Source: JBBQED01 sp038320345 (GTDB lineage Bacteria; Bacteroidota; Bacteroidia; AKYH767-A; OLB10). Taken from it: a stretch of DNA of 64,000 bases. The translations under genes were made by a program, and so were the position numbers. The stretch is from assembly GCA_038320345.1 (NCBI GenBank), contig JBBQED010000009.1, forward strand, positions 62,001 through 126,000, written 5' to 3'. Every line of letters begins with the position of its first letter. Position 1 is the stretch's first letter. Below are positions 9,518-17,593 of this stretch, in pieces. The notes beneath the pieces were generated by a model that made no database searches, had not been told where the DNA came from, and saw nothing but the letters and a program-made list of their open reading frames with translations.

Positions 9518-10442
9518 CCGCCGTAATTTCATCGGAGCCATTCTAAAAACTGTTGCGCTTATGGGATTTGCAGGACTACCTGTTGATCTGCTCGCTGCAA
9601 AAAATATTGTACGCATCACTATTCTTCATACCAACGATACACATAGTCGTATCGATCCATTTCCGATGAATGATCCAAAGTATCCGGGCATGGGAGGAGT
9701 GGCAAGAAGAAAAGAACTGATCAATAAAATCAGATCCGAAAATGAACATGTACTTTTATTAGATAGTGGAGATATATTTCAGGGAACACCTTACTTCAAT
9801 TTATATGGAGGTGAAGTAGAATTTAAAATGATGACCCAACTGAAATACGATGCATCTACTCTGGGAAATCATGATTTCGATAATGGCATATCAGGATTTG
9901 TAAAACAATTACCACATGCAGGATTTCCATTTCTGAATGTGAATTATGATTTTAGTAAAACGGAGTTAAAAGAAAAAACACTACCTTACAAAATATTCGA
10001 AAACGGAGGAATTAAAACTGGTGTGTTTGGTGTTGGAATAGAACTCAAAGGATTAGTAGAAGAAAAACTTTACGGCAATACTATTTATTTAGATCCCGTA
10101 GAAACAGCACAAGCAACTGCAACTCAACTTAAGAAAAAACATCATTGCGATCTGGTGATCTGTTTATCACATCTCGGATACAAATATGAAAATCAAAATA
10201 AAATATCAGATGAACAACTTGCTAAAAAAACGAACGACATCGACCTTATTCTTGGAGGCCACACACATACATTTCTTGATCAGCCTGAACGTTTCTCCAA
10301 TAAATCAGGAAAAGATGTTCTTGTAGCACAAGCAGGATGGGCAGGTATCCGACTAGGTAGGATCGATTTTCTCGTCGAGAAAAAAACCGGAAAAGTTTTC
10401 AGCTCCGGCTCTTCAGAAAAAGTTTCCACAAAGTCAAGTTGA
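9495..10442 (+). CDS. metallophosphatase domain of split 5'-nucleotidase, Tat signal
   Basis: A 315-residue calcineurin-like phosphoesterase corresponding to the catalytic N-terminal domain of 5'-nucleotidase/UshA. Metal-binding motifs: HTNDTH (Asp48, His50), DSGDIFQG (Asp90), GNHDFD (Asn125, His126) and GGHTHTF near residue 256. The N-terminus NRRNFIGAILKTVALMGFAG has twin arginines at 9-10 followed by a hydrophobic stretch, a plausible Tat signal. The start lies inside the previous gene, so translation is coupled. Substrate (nucleotides, sugar-nucleotides or other phosphate esters) cannot be fixed from sequence. Confidence 0.9.
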   Translation: MAEFEIYNRRNFIGAILKTVALMGFAGLPVDLLAAKNIVRITILHTNDTHSRIDPFPMNDPKYPGMGGVARRKELINKIRSENEHVLLLDSGDIFQGTPYFNLYGGEVEFKMMTQLKYDASTLGNHDFDNGISGFVKQLPHAGFPFLNVNYDFSKTELKEKTLPYKIFENGGIKTGVFGVGIELKGLVEEKLYGNTIYLDPVETAQATATQLKKKHHCDLVICLSHLGYKYENQNKISDEQLAKKTNDIDLILGGHTHTFLDQPERFSNKSGKDVLVAQAGWAGIRLGRIDFLVEKKTGKVFSSGSSEKVSTKSS

Positions 10443-10472
10443 AAAAATTTTTTTTTGATCTTTTTTTACACA
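10422..10472 (+). promoter_or_regulatory. candidate DnaA boxes upstream of dnaA
   Basis: TTTTACACA (10464-10472) fits the relaxed box TTWTNCACA, and GTTTCCACA (10422-10430) fits with one mismatch. They sit in and beside a T-rich stretch about 80-130 bases before dnaA. They could mediate dnaA autoregulation or belong to an origin, but two weak sites in AT-rich DNA are thin evidence. Confidence 0.3.
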
Positions 10473-10553
10473 ATATTTGTCCCCGTTCCAGAGTACTCTA
10501 TTTAGTTTCACCAAAAAAGACAGCGAACTTTTAAAAAAATACGGCCAACAGGT

Positions 10554-12011
10554 ATGCAGAAGGAAAAGGAAACACTACCCCAAGAAAAAACCTGTGAGCA
10601 AGTTTGGGAAAATTGTTTAAAGCTAGTTCGTGATAATGTAACTCCTCAGAATTTCAAGACTTGGTTTGAGCCTATCAAACCTATAAAGCTTGACAACAGT
10701 ACATTAACTATCGAAGTTCCAAGTCAATTCGTTTACGAATGGCTCGAAGAGCACTATATAGGATTGCTTCGTAAAACGATTAAGCGTGAGCTTGGTCTCG
10801 AAGGTCGTCTTGAGTATAGTATTTTAATGGAAAATGGATCGCAACATGCGAAGCCTTACACAGTTAAGTTCCCAGCTAAGAGTAATAATGGATTGAAGAA
10901 CCCATCCGTTCCAATGCCTCAGCATATTAGCGGTGGTATCAGAAATCCATTCATCATCCCCGGTCTGAAAAAGATTGATGTTGATTCTCAGCTCAATTCA
11001 AATTATTCATTCGAAAATTTTGTTGAAGGCGATTGTAATCGTTTAGCACGTTCTGCAGGCTACGCCGTAGCACAGAAACCTGGTGGTACTTCTTTCAATC
11101 CCCTCCTGATCTATGGAGCTGTAGGACTGGGAAAAACACACCTTGCTCATGCGATCGGAATTGAAATCAAAAATAATTTTCCGAATAAAACGGTTCTCTA
11201 TGTTCCGAGTGAAAAGTTTATGCATCAATTTGTGGATGCTGTAAAAAATAATTCGAACAATGATTTCGTTCACTTCTATCAGATGATGGATGTATTGATC
11301 ATCGATGATATTCAGTTCTTTGCAGGAAAAGAAAAAACACAAGATGTATTCTTTCACATCTTTAATCACCTGCATCAGAATAATAAACAGATCATTCTCA
11401 CGTGTGATAAACCTCCAGTTGATCTGCAAGGAATGGAACAACGCTTACTCTCCCGATTTAAATGGGGCTTAGCTGCTGATCTTCAAGTGCCTGATCTAGA
11501 AACCCGCATCGCAATTCTGAAAAAGAAAATGTATGTGGATGGTATTGAACTTCCGAATGAAATTACCGAGTATATCGCACTGAGTATCACCAATAATATA
11601 CGTGAACTTGAAGGCGCTCTGATCTCTATCATTGCACAATCATCGCTGAACAAAAAACCAATCACACTGGAATTAGCTAAACAGATGATTGACAAGTTCG
11701 TGAAGAATACTGTTCATGAAATTTCTATCGATTATATTCAGAAAGTGGTGTGTGATTATTTTGAACTTCCTCTCGAAGTACTCAAATCAAAAACACGTAA
11801 GCGAGAAGTCGTTCAAGCACGTCAGCTGGCGATGTATTTCAGCAAGCAGTTTACGAAATCTTCCCTCTCAAATATCGGAATGCATTGCGGTGGTAAAGAT
11901 CACGCTACCGTTCTTCATGCCTGCCGTACCGTCAACAATTTAATAGATACTGATAAAAAGTTTAAAGCTCAGGTGTTGGATCTTCAAAAAAGAATCAATC
12001 TCTCTCGCTAA
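10554..12011 (+). CDS. dnaA: chromosomal replication initiator DnaA
   Basis: A 485-residue initiator that binds DnaA boxes and melts the origin. Domain I spans about 1-90 (QVWENCLKLVRDNVTPQNFKTWF), then a variable linker. The AAA+ domain starts with NYSFENFVEGDCNRLA, has Walker A GAVGLGKT (188-195) and Walker B LIIDDIQFF (about 248-256). Domain IV carries the DNA-recognition motif GGKDHATVLHACR (446-458). Complete and of normal length. A factor-independent terminator follows. Possible DnaA boxes lie in the preceding gap. Confidence 0.98.
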   Translation: MQKEKETLPQEKTCEQVWENCLKLVRDNVTPQNFKTWFEPIKPIKLDNSTLTIEVPSQFVYEWLEEHYIGLLRKTIKRELGLEGRLEYSILMENGSQHAKPYTVKFPAKSNNGLKNPSVPMPQHISGGIRNPFIIPGLKKIDVDSQLNSNYSFENFVEGDCNRLARSAGYAVAQKPGGTSFNPLLIYGAVGLGKTHLAHAIGIEIKNNFPNKTVLYVPSEKFMHQFVDAVKNNSNNDFVHFYQMMDVLIIDDIQFFAGKEKTQDVFFHIFNHLHQNNKQIILTCDKPPVDLQGMEQRLLSRFKWGLAADLQVPDLETRIAILKKKMYVDGIELPNEITEYIALSITNNIRELEGALISIIAQSSLNKKPITLELAKQMIDKFVKNTVHEISIDYIQKVVCDYFELPLEVLKSKTRKREVVQARQLAMYFSKQFTKSSLSNIGMHCGGKDHATVLHACRTVNNLIDTDKKFKAQVLDLQKRINLSR

Positions 12012-12037
12012 ATATTTTAACATCAATACAAAACATC

Positions 12038-12067
12038 GTCCCAGTCATAAAGCTGGGACTTTTTTTA
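12038..12067 (+). terminator. terminator after dnaA
   Basis: A seven-base-pair stem GTCCCAG/CTGGGAC (12038-12044 with 12053-12059), an eight-base loop and a run of seven T. The T-run merges directly into the TATACTTG promoter box of the next gene. Confidence 0.85.
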
Positions 12068-12073
12068 TACTTG
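12066..12073 (+). promoter_or_regulatory. -7-like box before LMW phosphatase
   Basis: TATACTTG, one mismatch from TAnnTTTG, only six bases before the ATG at 12080. The transcript would be leaderless or nearly so. The box begins in the T-tract of the dnaA terminator. Confidence 0.5.
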
Positions 12074-12079
12074 TAATTC

Positions 12080-12565
12080 ATGAAACTATTAATGGTTTGC
12101 TTAGGGAATATTTGTCGCTCCCCAATGGCAGAAGGTATTCTTCGCCATAAACTGATTAGCGAAGGCGAAGATTACGTAGTCGACTCCGCAGGCACTGATG
12201 GCTTCCATGTAGGCGAAGGACCCGATAAAAGGGCTGTAAAGATTGCCAAGCAACATGGTGTAGATATCGTCAATCTCAAATGCAGGAAATTTGAACACCA
12301 AGACTTTACCCGTTTCGATTATATATTCGCTATGGATAAATCGAATTACAGCAATCTGATCCGACTAGCAAAGAATGAAGAAGAAAAATCGAGAGTACAT
12401 CTGTTCCTAGAATTTACAGGAAATCCTAATGTTCAGGAAGTTCCGGATCCTTGGTATGGTAACGAAGATGATTTTGAAAACGTATACCGCCTCCTCGATA
12501 GTGCCTGCGATAAGGCTGTTGAACTCCTAAAACAAACAAAATCAAAGGCTTTAAAAAGGCCGTAA
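12080..12565 (+). CDS. low-molecular-weight protein-tyrosine phosphatase
   Basis: A 161-residue cytoplasmic phosphatase. The P-loop CLGNICRSP carries nucleophile Cys7 and Arg13 (CX5R), and the general-acid motif is VPDPWYG (Asp123). The family dephosphorylates protein tyrosines, in bacteria often autokinases of polysaccharide export, but no such kinase is nearby. The short stretch to the dnaA terminator leaves room only for a compact promoter. Complete and normal in length. Confidence 0.93.
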   Translation: MKLLMVCLGNICRSPMAEGILRHKLISEGEDYVVDSAGTDGFHVGEGPDKRAVKIAKQHGVDIVNLKCRKFEHQDFTRFDYIFAMDKSNYSNLIRLAKNEEEKSRVHLFLEFTGNPNVQEVPDPWYGNEDDFENVYRLLDSACDKAVELLKQTKSKALKRP

Positions 12566-12648
12566 AAATTAGAATAGAATTCCTCGAAAACTATTAACCA
12601 TTGATAATCAATAATTTTGATGGTGTTTCAGTGAATTAATTTTTACTG

Positions 12649-12656
12649 TATCTTTG
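12649..12656 (+). promoter_or_regulatory. -7 promoter box before TPR membrane protein
   Basis: TATCTTTG, a perfect TAnnTTTG match. It overlaps a TTG that would otherwise extend the downstream frame, which argues that the true start is the ATG at 12693. Confidence 0.65.
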
Positions 12657-12692
12657 CACTTCTTAAAAAAAACACCTACCCCCTTCCCAACC

Positions 12693-13373
12693 ATGTCAGA
12701 AGAGAAACAGGAAGGCCTCGATATCACCGAGCGCATCGACCGGGCCGAACATTATGTCCGGGATAACAAGAAAAGCTTAACCATCATTGGTGGTGCTGCT
12801 GTAGCGGTAATTGCTGCTTACTTTGGATACAATCAGTTCATTGTAAAACCACAGGAAGAAAACGCACAGAAAGAAATGTTTGTAGCTGAACGTTATTTCG
12901 ATCAGGACAGCACTAATCTGGCTATCAAAGGTGATGGCAGCTACCCAGGCTTTGAAGAGATCACTGCTAACTACGGTTCTTCTCATTCAGGAAATCTAGC
13001 TCAGTATTATCTCGGAATTAGCTGCCTGAAAAAAGGCGAATACGCAAAAGCAATTGAAGCATTAAAAAGTTATGATGCTGAAGATGATGTTACCGGTGCT
13101 TTAGCATTAGGTGGAATCGGAAGTGCAAATCTTGAATTGGGAAATGCAGACGAAGCCTTGAAATATTATAAGAAAGCTGCTGACTGGGATGAAAATAATT
13201 TCACCCGTCCTTTGTTCTTAATGAAAACGGCAATCGTTTTAGAAGATAAAAAAGATTTCAAAGGTGCACTCGCCATTTACGAGCAGATAAAAAAAGATTT
13301 TCCAACGTCTACTGAAGCACGTGATATAGATAAATATATCGGTCGCGCCGAAGCACTTTCAGGAGGAAACTAA
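12693..13373 (+). CDS. TPR-containing inner-membrane protein (YfgM-like)
   Basis: About 226 residues from the ATG at 12693 (MSEEKQEGLDITERIDRAEHY). A short cytoplasmic N-terminus precedes one membrane helix (SLTIIGGAAVAVIAAYFGYNQFIV), then a periplasmic region with tetratricopeptide repeats (AQYYLGISCLKKGEYAKAIEAL, IGSANLELGNADEALKYYKKA, IYEQIKKDFPTS). This topology resembles YfgM, an accessory factor of the Sec translocon, though orthology is not proven. ribH follows four bases after its stop, so they form an operon. Confidence 0.8.
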   Translation: MSEEKQEGLDITERIDRAEHYVRDNKKSLTIIGGAAVAVIAAYFGYNQFIVKPQEENAQKEMFVAERYFDQDSTNLAIKGDGSYPGFEEITANYGSSHSGNLAQYYLGISCLKKGEYAKAIEALKSYDAEDDVTGALALGGIGSANLELGNADEALKYYKKAADWDENNFTRPLFLMKTAIVLEDKKDFKGALAIYEQIKKDFPTSTEARDIDKYIGRAEALSGGN

Positions 13374-13377
13374 GAAC

Positions 13378-13863
13378 ATGTCATCAGCACATCAGTCGCT
13401 GTCGGTTTCTCAAGATAAACCATTACCCGATGCCGGACCCTACAGGTTCGGCATTGTTGTAGCTGAATGGAATCATGAGATTACCAGTTCACTAGAAAAA
13501 GCGGCCTTGGAAACATTGCTGCATGCAGGTGCACTTCGTGAAAATATCATCCTCATCAAAGTACCGGGAAGTTTTGAATTAACCGCTGGTGCTGCACTCC
13601 TTGCAAGTAGAAAAGATTTACATGCTGTGATTTGTTTGGGTTGTGTGATTCAAGGTGAAACACGTCACTTTGATTTTATCTGTCAAGCCGTAGCACTAGG
13701 ATTAACAGAACTAACGGTGAAGTATAGCCGTCCTTTTATTTTTGGTGTACTTACTACTGACACTATGCAACAAGCCATCGATCGTTCGGGTGGTAAACAT
13801 GGAAATAAAGGTGTAGAAGCTGCAGCAACTGCTATCAAAATGGCAGTCTTGCAACCCGATTAA
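13378..13863 (+). CDS. ribH: 6,7-dimethyl-8-ribityllumazine synthase
   Basis: A 161-residue enzyme that condenses the ribityl-pyrimidine with a four-carbon phosphate to give lumazine, the penultimate riboflavin step. Motifs: FGIVVAEWNHEIT, KVPGSFELTAGAALL, CLGCVIQGETRHFDFIC with the catalytic His97, and GGKHGNKGVEAA at the phosphate-binding C-terminus. AGGAGG at 13361-13366, inside the previous gene, sits 11 bases before the ATG and could act as a ribosome-binding site, which is uncommon in this phylum. Co-transcribed with the TPR gene. Confidence 0.95.
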   Translation: MSSAHQSLSVSQDKPLPDAGPYRFGIVVAEWNHEITSSLEKAALETLLHAGALRENIILIKVPGSFELTAGAALLASRKDLHAVICLGCVIQGETRHFDFICQAVALGLTELTVKYSRPFIFGVLTTDTMQQAIDRSGGKHGNKGVEAAATAIKMAVLQPD

Positions 13864-13875
13864 TTCGGAGTTAAA

Positions 13876-16791
13876 TTAACTTTCAGAAATTGCTTTGCTC
13901 TTCAGAAAGCGACCGAGACTTTCATAAAGTTCTGCGGGAGTAAATGGTTTTCCAATATGAGCATCCATACCCACTGAAAGACTCTTCATGATATCTTCTT
14001 TAAAAACATTTGCACTCACCCCAATAATCGGAAAAGCAAGTCCTTTCATTTGGCGAATCATCAATGTTGCCTGATAACCATCCATCACCGGCATCTGAAT
14101 ATCTAGCAAGGCGGCATCGAAATATTTTTCTTCCAATGCTTCAACAGCAAGTTTACCATTTTCAACAATCGTAACTTTACAATTCATCCCTTCCAATACT
14201 TTCCGCATCAGCAATTGATTTATTGGATTATCTTCTGCAACTAGAATTTCTGGTGCTTCTTCAAAATAGAATTTATTATTGCTATTACCTGTTGAACTTT
14301 GCTTTTTTACGGCAGTCCCCACACCTACTTCAATGGTAAACCAAAAATCAGAGCCTGGATTTCCGGATGTGGAAGCTAATTTTCCGGGACTTTGGATACC
14401 TGCATCACCACCCATCAACATAGAAAGTTGACGAGTAATGGCTAAACCAAGACCCGTTCCGCCGTATTTACGCGTCGTAGAACTATCCGCCTGTGTAAAT
14501 AAATCAAAAATATGATCTTGTTTTTCCTTTGCAACACCAATTCCCGTATCAGAAACCGTGAAGCGAAGTTTAAATCTACCTTTAGCAGAAGTCGAATTCG
14601 CAATTATTTCTGTGTGGAGATGAATTTTTCCATGACGTGTAAATTTCAATGCATTGGAAATATAATTCACCATAAGTTGACGAGTTCGATGAGGATCGCC
14701 AGTGATCCACTCTGGAATATTATTATCCATATCGAAAGTGAACACAACACCATTTTCCTTCGCTTGTAAAATATAAGGAGATAATGCAGTTTTTATCAGA
14801 TCACGAATTTCGAAGTTCGTTTGTTCTACTATTAATTTTCCATGTTCAATTTTATTGAAGTCTAGAATATCATTAAGTAACAGTAATAATGCATCGCCGG
14901 AATTACGAATATGTTTCAGATATTCCATTTGTTGTGCATCATTACTTTCACGCAGCAGCACATCTGCAAAACCGAGAATTCCGTTGAGTGGAGTTCTGAT
15001 TTCATGACTCATATTCGCAAGGAATACACTCTTCGAACGATTTGCGAGTTCTGCTTGTTCTTTAGATTCGACCAAACGACGCTCATTAAGTTTCTGATCG
15101 GTAGTATCCAATACAGTTCCGGAAATAATTTTCACACTATTATGCCGACTAAGTACAGGCACTGCCTTCGCCTTTATAAAACGAACTTCATCAAAGTTGC
15201 CGGTCAGTCTGAAATCGAGTTCTGCAGGTTGATGTGTTTTACGAAGCAAGCGAATAGCATTCATCACAGCAGGAAGATCCTGAGGATATATTTTACTAAG
15301 GAAACTTCTCAAGGTTAACGATTGCATCGACATTCTCAAGCCAAACAACTCAATCAGCTGCTCCGACCATGCACACTTTTTAGAAACAGGATCATACTCC
15401 CAGCTACCCAATTTTGAGATACGTTGTGCTTCTGTCAGTTGATGACGATGACGTTGCAATACAGCATTTGCATCCTGAATAGTACTATTCTTAGCTTCAA
15501 TCTCCTTACTTTTCTGATTGATTTCTTCGTTTTTCAAGCGCACCTCTGCAAATTTCCGCATCAGCTCTCTATTAACTCTTCTTTTATCGCGATAAGCTTT
15601 ATATATAATTGTAGCGAGGATTAATGAAAAAGAGAGGGAAAGAAATAATCCATTTCTGAACTTAATCAATCGTGTGTTATAATATTCTATGCTTGCTTTA
15701 TTCTTTTCAAGATGATCAATTTGAGCCTGCTTCTTTTCCGACTCAAACTTTTCACGGATATCTTGCATCATCGAAGCCGATTTCTGATCGATTAGAAAAT
15801 TATTCACTTTAATAAATGTATCCTGGTAATACAATGCTTCCGAATAATTTCCCATTAAACGATACACCAGAGCCAGTTCTTTCGCAGAATTTTCAATCAG
15901 TTTTTTCTCATCCAGCTCTAATGCCATCTTAAAAGCCATGGTTTGATGATGCAAGGCACTATCCAGCTCATCTGTTAACCGAAATGTTTGAGCGAGATAA
16001 TGATGAGCATAAGCATTATTGGCTAGATACTCATCCCCATTCAACTTTATAGCTTTATAAAAAGCTTTCTTGGCGTGTTTAAAATCGGAAGTAGAATTAT
16101 GAAGCCGACCAATATTTATCCAGGTATCGGTCATATTATATACATTATTCTGGGCGCTATCAATCTTTAAGCTGATATTAAAATAATACAAAGCAGAATC
16201 AGGTTTATGCAGATCCAACATGAGTTCACCCATATTACTAATCTCTCTACCGATTCCTTTTTTATAATTCAACGATAGATCTATAGCTAATGCTCTTTGA
16301 AGATATTCCCTCGCCAGATCATAACTACCTTTTTCCTCGTAGAGCAGCGCAATATTATTAATAGCAAGTGCGACACCTCTCTGCACACGCGGATCAGTAT
16401 TATCCGTCATTTTAGAAGCCCGCAGATAATTATCCAATGACTTATGCACCTGACCTAACTTTTTATATGCAGATCCGAGATGATTTAATGCGTAAACCTT
16501 ACCATAAGCAAAATTCAGTTTTTCTGATATTTCGTAGGCTTCATGAGCATACACTACAGCTTGCTTTGGATTATTATAACGGAAATAAAATGATGCTGTT
16601 TCCAGCATATTCACCCGAATCGTATCCGGAGCAGGATAGTTACTGATAGCAAGAGTCAGAGAATCTCCTGTAGTTCCATCACGAGGAATAGCCATTAGAC
16701 TAGAGGAAAACGCCATACAAAACAGGAAAAATCGCAGGAAAACACCAGCGAATCCCTTTTGCGAATGAGGAATATTTATAAAAGTAGCCAT
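13876..16791 (-). CDS. TPR-PAS hybrid sensor histidine kinase with receiver domain
   Basis: A 971-residue hybrid kinase. An N-terminal hydrophobic segment (residues ~14-35) acts as signal or anchor. Periplasmic TPRs span about 60-330, a coiled coil 340-375, a membrane helix near 380-399 (GLFLSLSFSLILATIIYKAY), a second coiled coil to ~450, and a PAS domain ~455-565. The kinase core has phospho-accepting His596 in FLANMSHEIRTPLNG, N-box YISNALKF, and G-box GTGLGLAI. The C-terminal receiver carries Asp897 (LLDIQMPVMDG) and Lys948. Such proteins sense an external signal through the TPRs; the ligand and output are unknown. Convergent with ribH and not paired with a regulator gene. Confidence 0.92.
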   Translation of the reverse strand: MATFINIPHSQKGFAGVFLRFFLFCMAFSSSLMAIPRDGTTGDSLTLAISNYPAPDTIRVNMLETASFYFRYNNPKQAVVYAHEAYEISEKLNFAYGKVYALNHLGSAYKKLGQVHKSLDNYLRASKMTDNTDPRVQRGVALAINNIALLYEEKGSYDLAREYLQRALAIDLSLNYKKGIGREISNMGELMLDLHKPDSALYYFNISLKIDSAQNNVYNMTDTWINIGRLHNSTSDFKHAKKAFYKAIKLNGDEYLANNAYAHHYLAQTFRLTDELDSALHHQTMAFKMALELDEKKLIENSAKELALVYRLMGNYSEALYYQDTFIKVNNFLIDQKSASMMQDIREKFESEKKQAQIDHLEKNKASIEYYNTRLIKFRNGLFLSLSFSLILATIIYKAYRDKRRVNRELMRKFAEVRLKNEEINQKSKEIEAKNSTIQDANAVLQRHRHQLTEAQRISKLGSWEYDPVSKKCAWSEQLIELFGLRMSMQSLTLRSFLSKIYPQDLPAVMNAIRLLRKTHQPAELDFRLTGNFDEVRFIKAKAVPVLSRHNSVKIISGTVLDTTDQKLNERRLVESKEQAELANRSKSVFLANMSHEIRTPLNGILGFADVLLRESNDAQQMEYLKHIRNSGDALLLLLNDILDFNKIEHGKLIVEQTNFEIRDLIKTALSPYILQAKENGVVFTFDMDNNIPEWITGDPHRTRQLMVNYISNALKFTRHGKIHLHTEIIANSTSAKGRFKLRFTVSDTGIGVAKEKQDHIFDLFTQADSSTTRKYGGTGLGLAITRQLSMLMGGDAGIQSPGKLASTSGNPGSDFWFTIEVGVGTAVKKQSSTGNSNNKFYFEEAPEILVAEDNPINQLLMRKVLEGMNCKVTIVENGKLAVEALEEKYFDAALLDIQMPVMDGYQATLMIRQMKGLAFPIIGVSANVFKEDIMKSLSVGMDAHIGKPFTPAELYESLGRFLKSKAISES

Positions 16792-16888
16792 AAATTACAA
16801 ATCAATACGAAAATGAGAATGAAAGGTTCCTTACTTCACCTAAAACTTACAAGATTTAACTTATTTTCGGGGTATAAACATACCTCCT

Positions 16889-17326
16889 ATGAAGCCTAAA
16901 AATCTGATACTCGCCGTTGCAGCATTAAGTTTGCTCAGTTTCCATACAAATGCTCAAACCAAAACTGCTCCGAAAACCCAGCCTAAAACACCAGTCATTA
17001 AGAACTGCCACGTCCCAGTAGATTCTTTATCGACACAAAAAATTACATTAATAGACGCACAAGCGTGGGCAGATAAATTACCGTTAGAAGTTAAATGTGA
17101 AAAGACCATGTATTATTTGAAGTCCTTTGATTTCACTATAATTAATATGAGTCCAATGTCAACAAAAAATTTCGGGACTGGCAATGATGGAATTCCACTA
17201 CTGGCGAGAAGAGCTATCGATGCCCTGAAAACAGGAGACACTGTGTTTTTGAAAGATGTGATTGCCAAAGATAAAGATGGTAATGAAGTAAAGCTACCTA
17301 GCGTAGTATTCGCAATAAAAGATTAA
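16889..17326 (+). CDS. secreted protein with GldM C-terminal-like domain
   Basis: A 145-residue exported protein. The N-terminus MKPKNLILAVAALSLLSFHT is a Sec signal peptide, probably cut before the Gln of NAQ. After a Thr/Pro/Lys-rich linker, residues ~70-145 (YYLKSFDFTIINM, ARRAIDALKTGDTVFLKDVIAKDKDGNEVKLPSV) resemble the last Ig-like domain of GldM, a gliding/T9SS component. Free-standing copies of this domain occur in Bacteroidota but have no assigned role. Here it is alone, far from gldKLMN. Confidence 0.6.
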   Translation: MKPKNLILAVAALSLLSFHTNAQTKTAPKTQPKTPVIKNCHVPVDSLSTQKITLIDAQAWADKLPLEVKCEKTMYYLKSFDFTIINMSPMSTKNFGTGNDGIPLLARRAIDALKTGDTVFLKDVIAKDKDGNEVKLPSVVFAIKD

Positions 17327-17336
17327 AAAAAAGAGT

Positions 17337-17391
17337 GCATTAATATATTACGGCATCAACTATATTAATGCCCTTCCAATTTTTATTTTTA
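17337..17391. terminator. hairpin between convergent genes (likely bidirectional terminator)
   Basis: An 11-bp perfect inverted repeat GCATTAATATA/TATATTAATGC (17337-17347 and 17361-17371) with a 13-base loop, followed by a T-rich stretch ending TTTTTATTTTT. It lies just after the GldM-like gene and before the nrdJ stop. The remainder of the 267-base gap shows nothing recognisable. Confidence 0.5.
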
Positions 17392-17593
17392 TCAATATCG
17401 ATGAGGTTTGATTTACAACCGCAATAGCTTTCGGGATTCGAATCATACTACTTGTTATTGCGTGTACGAATAATATATATCGCAATTACCAAGGTGACTT
17501 CATGGAATAAACCCCATGAACAATCTAAGCACTAAAGAATCAAATGACCTTTTCAAATCATCAACCTAACTTAAAATCACATCACATCGTTCA

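Noticed and set aside
16868..16888. GGGGTATAAACATACC before the GldM-like gene as another operator copy
   Set aside because: The right half deviates (ATACC rather than CCCC) and it lies a few bases before the start codon, unlike the other sites.
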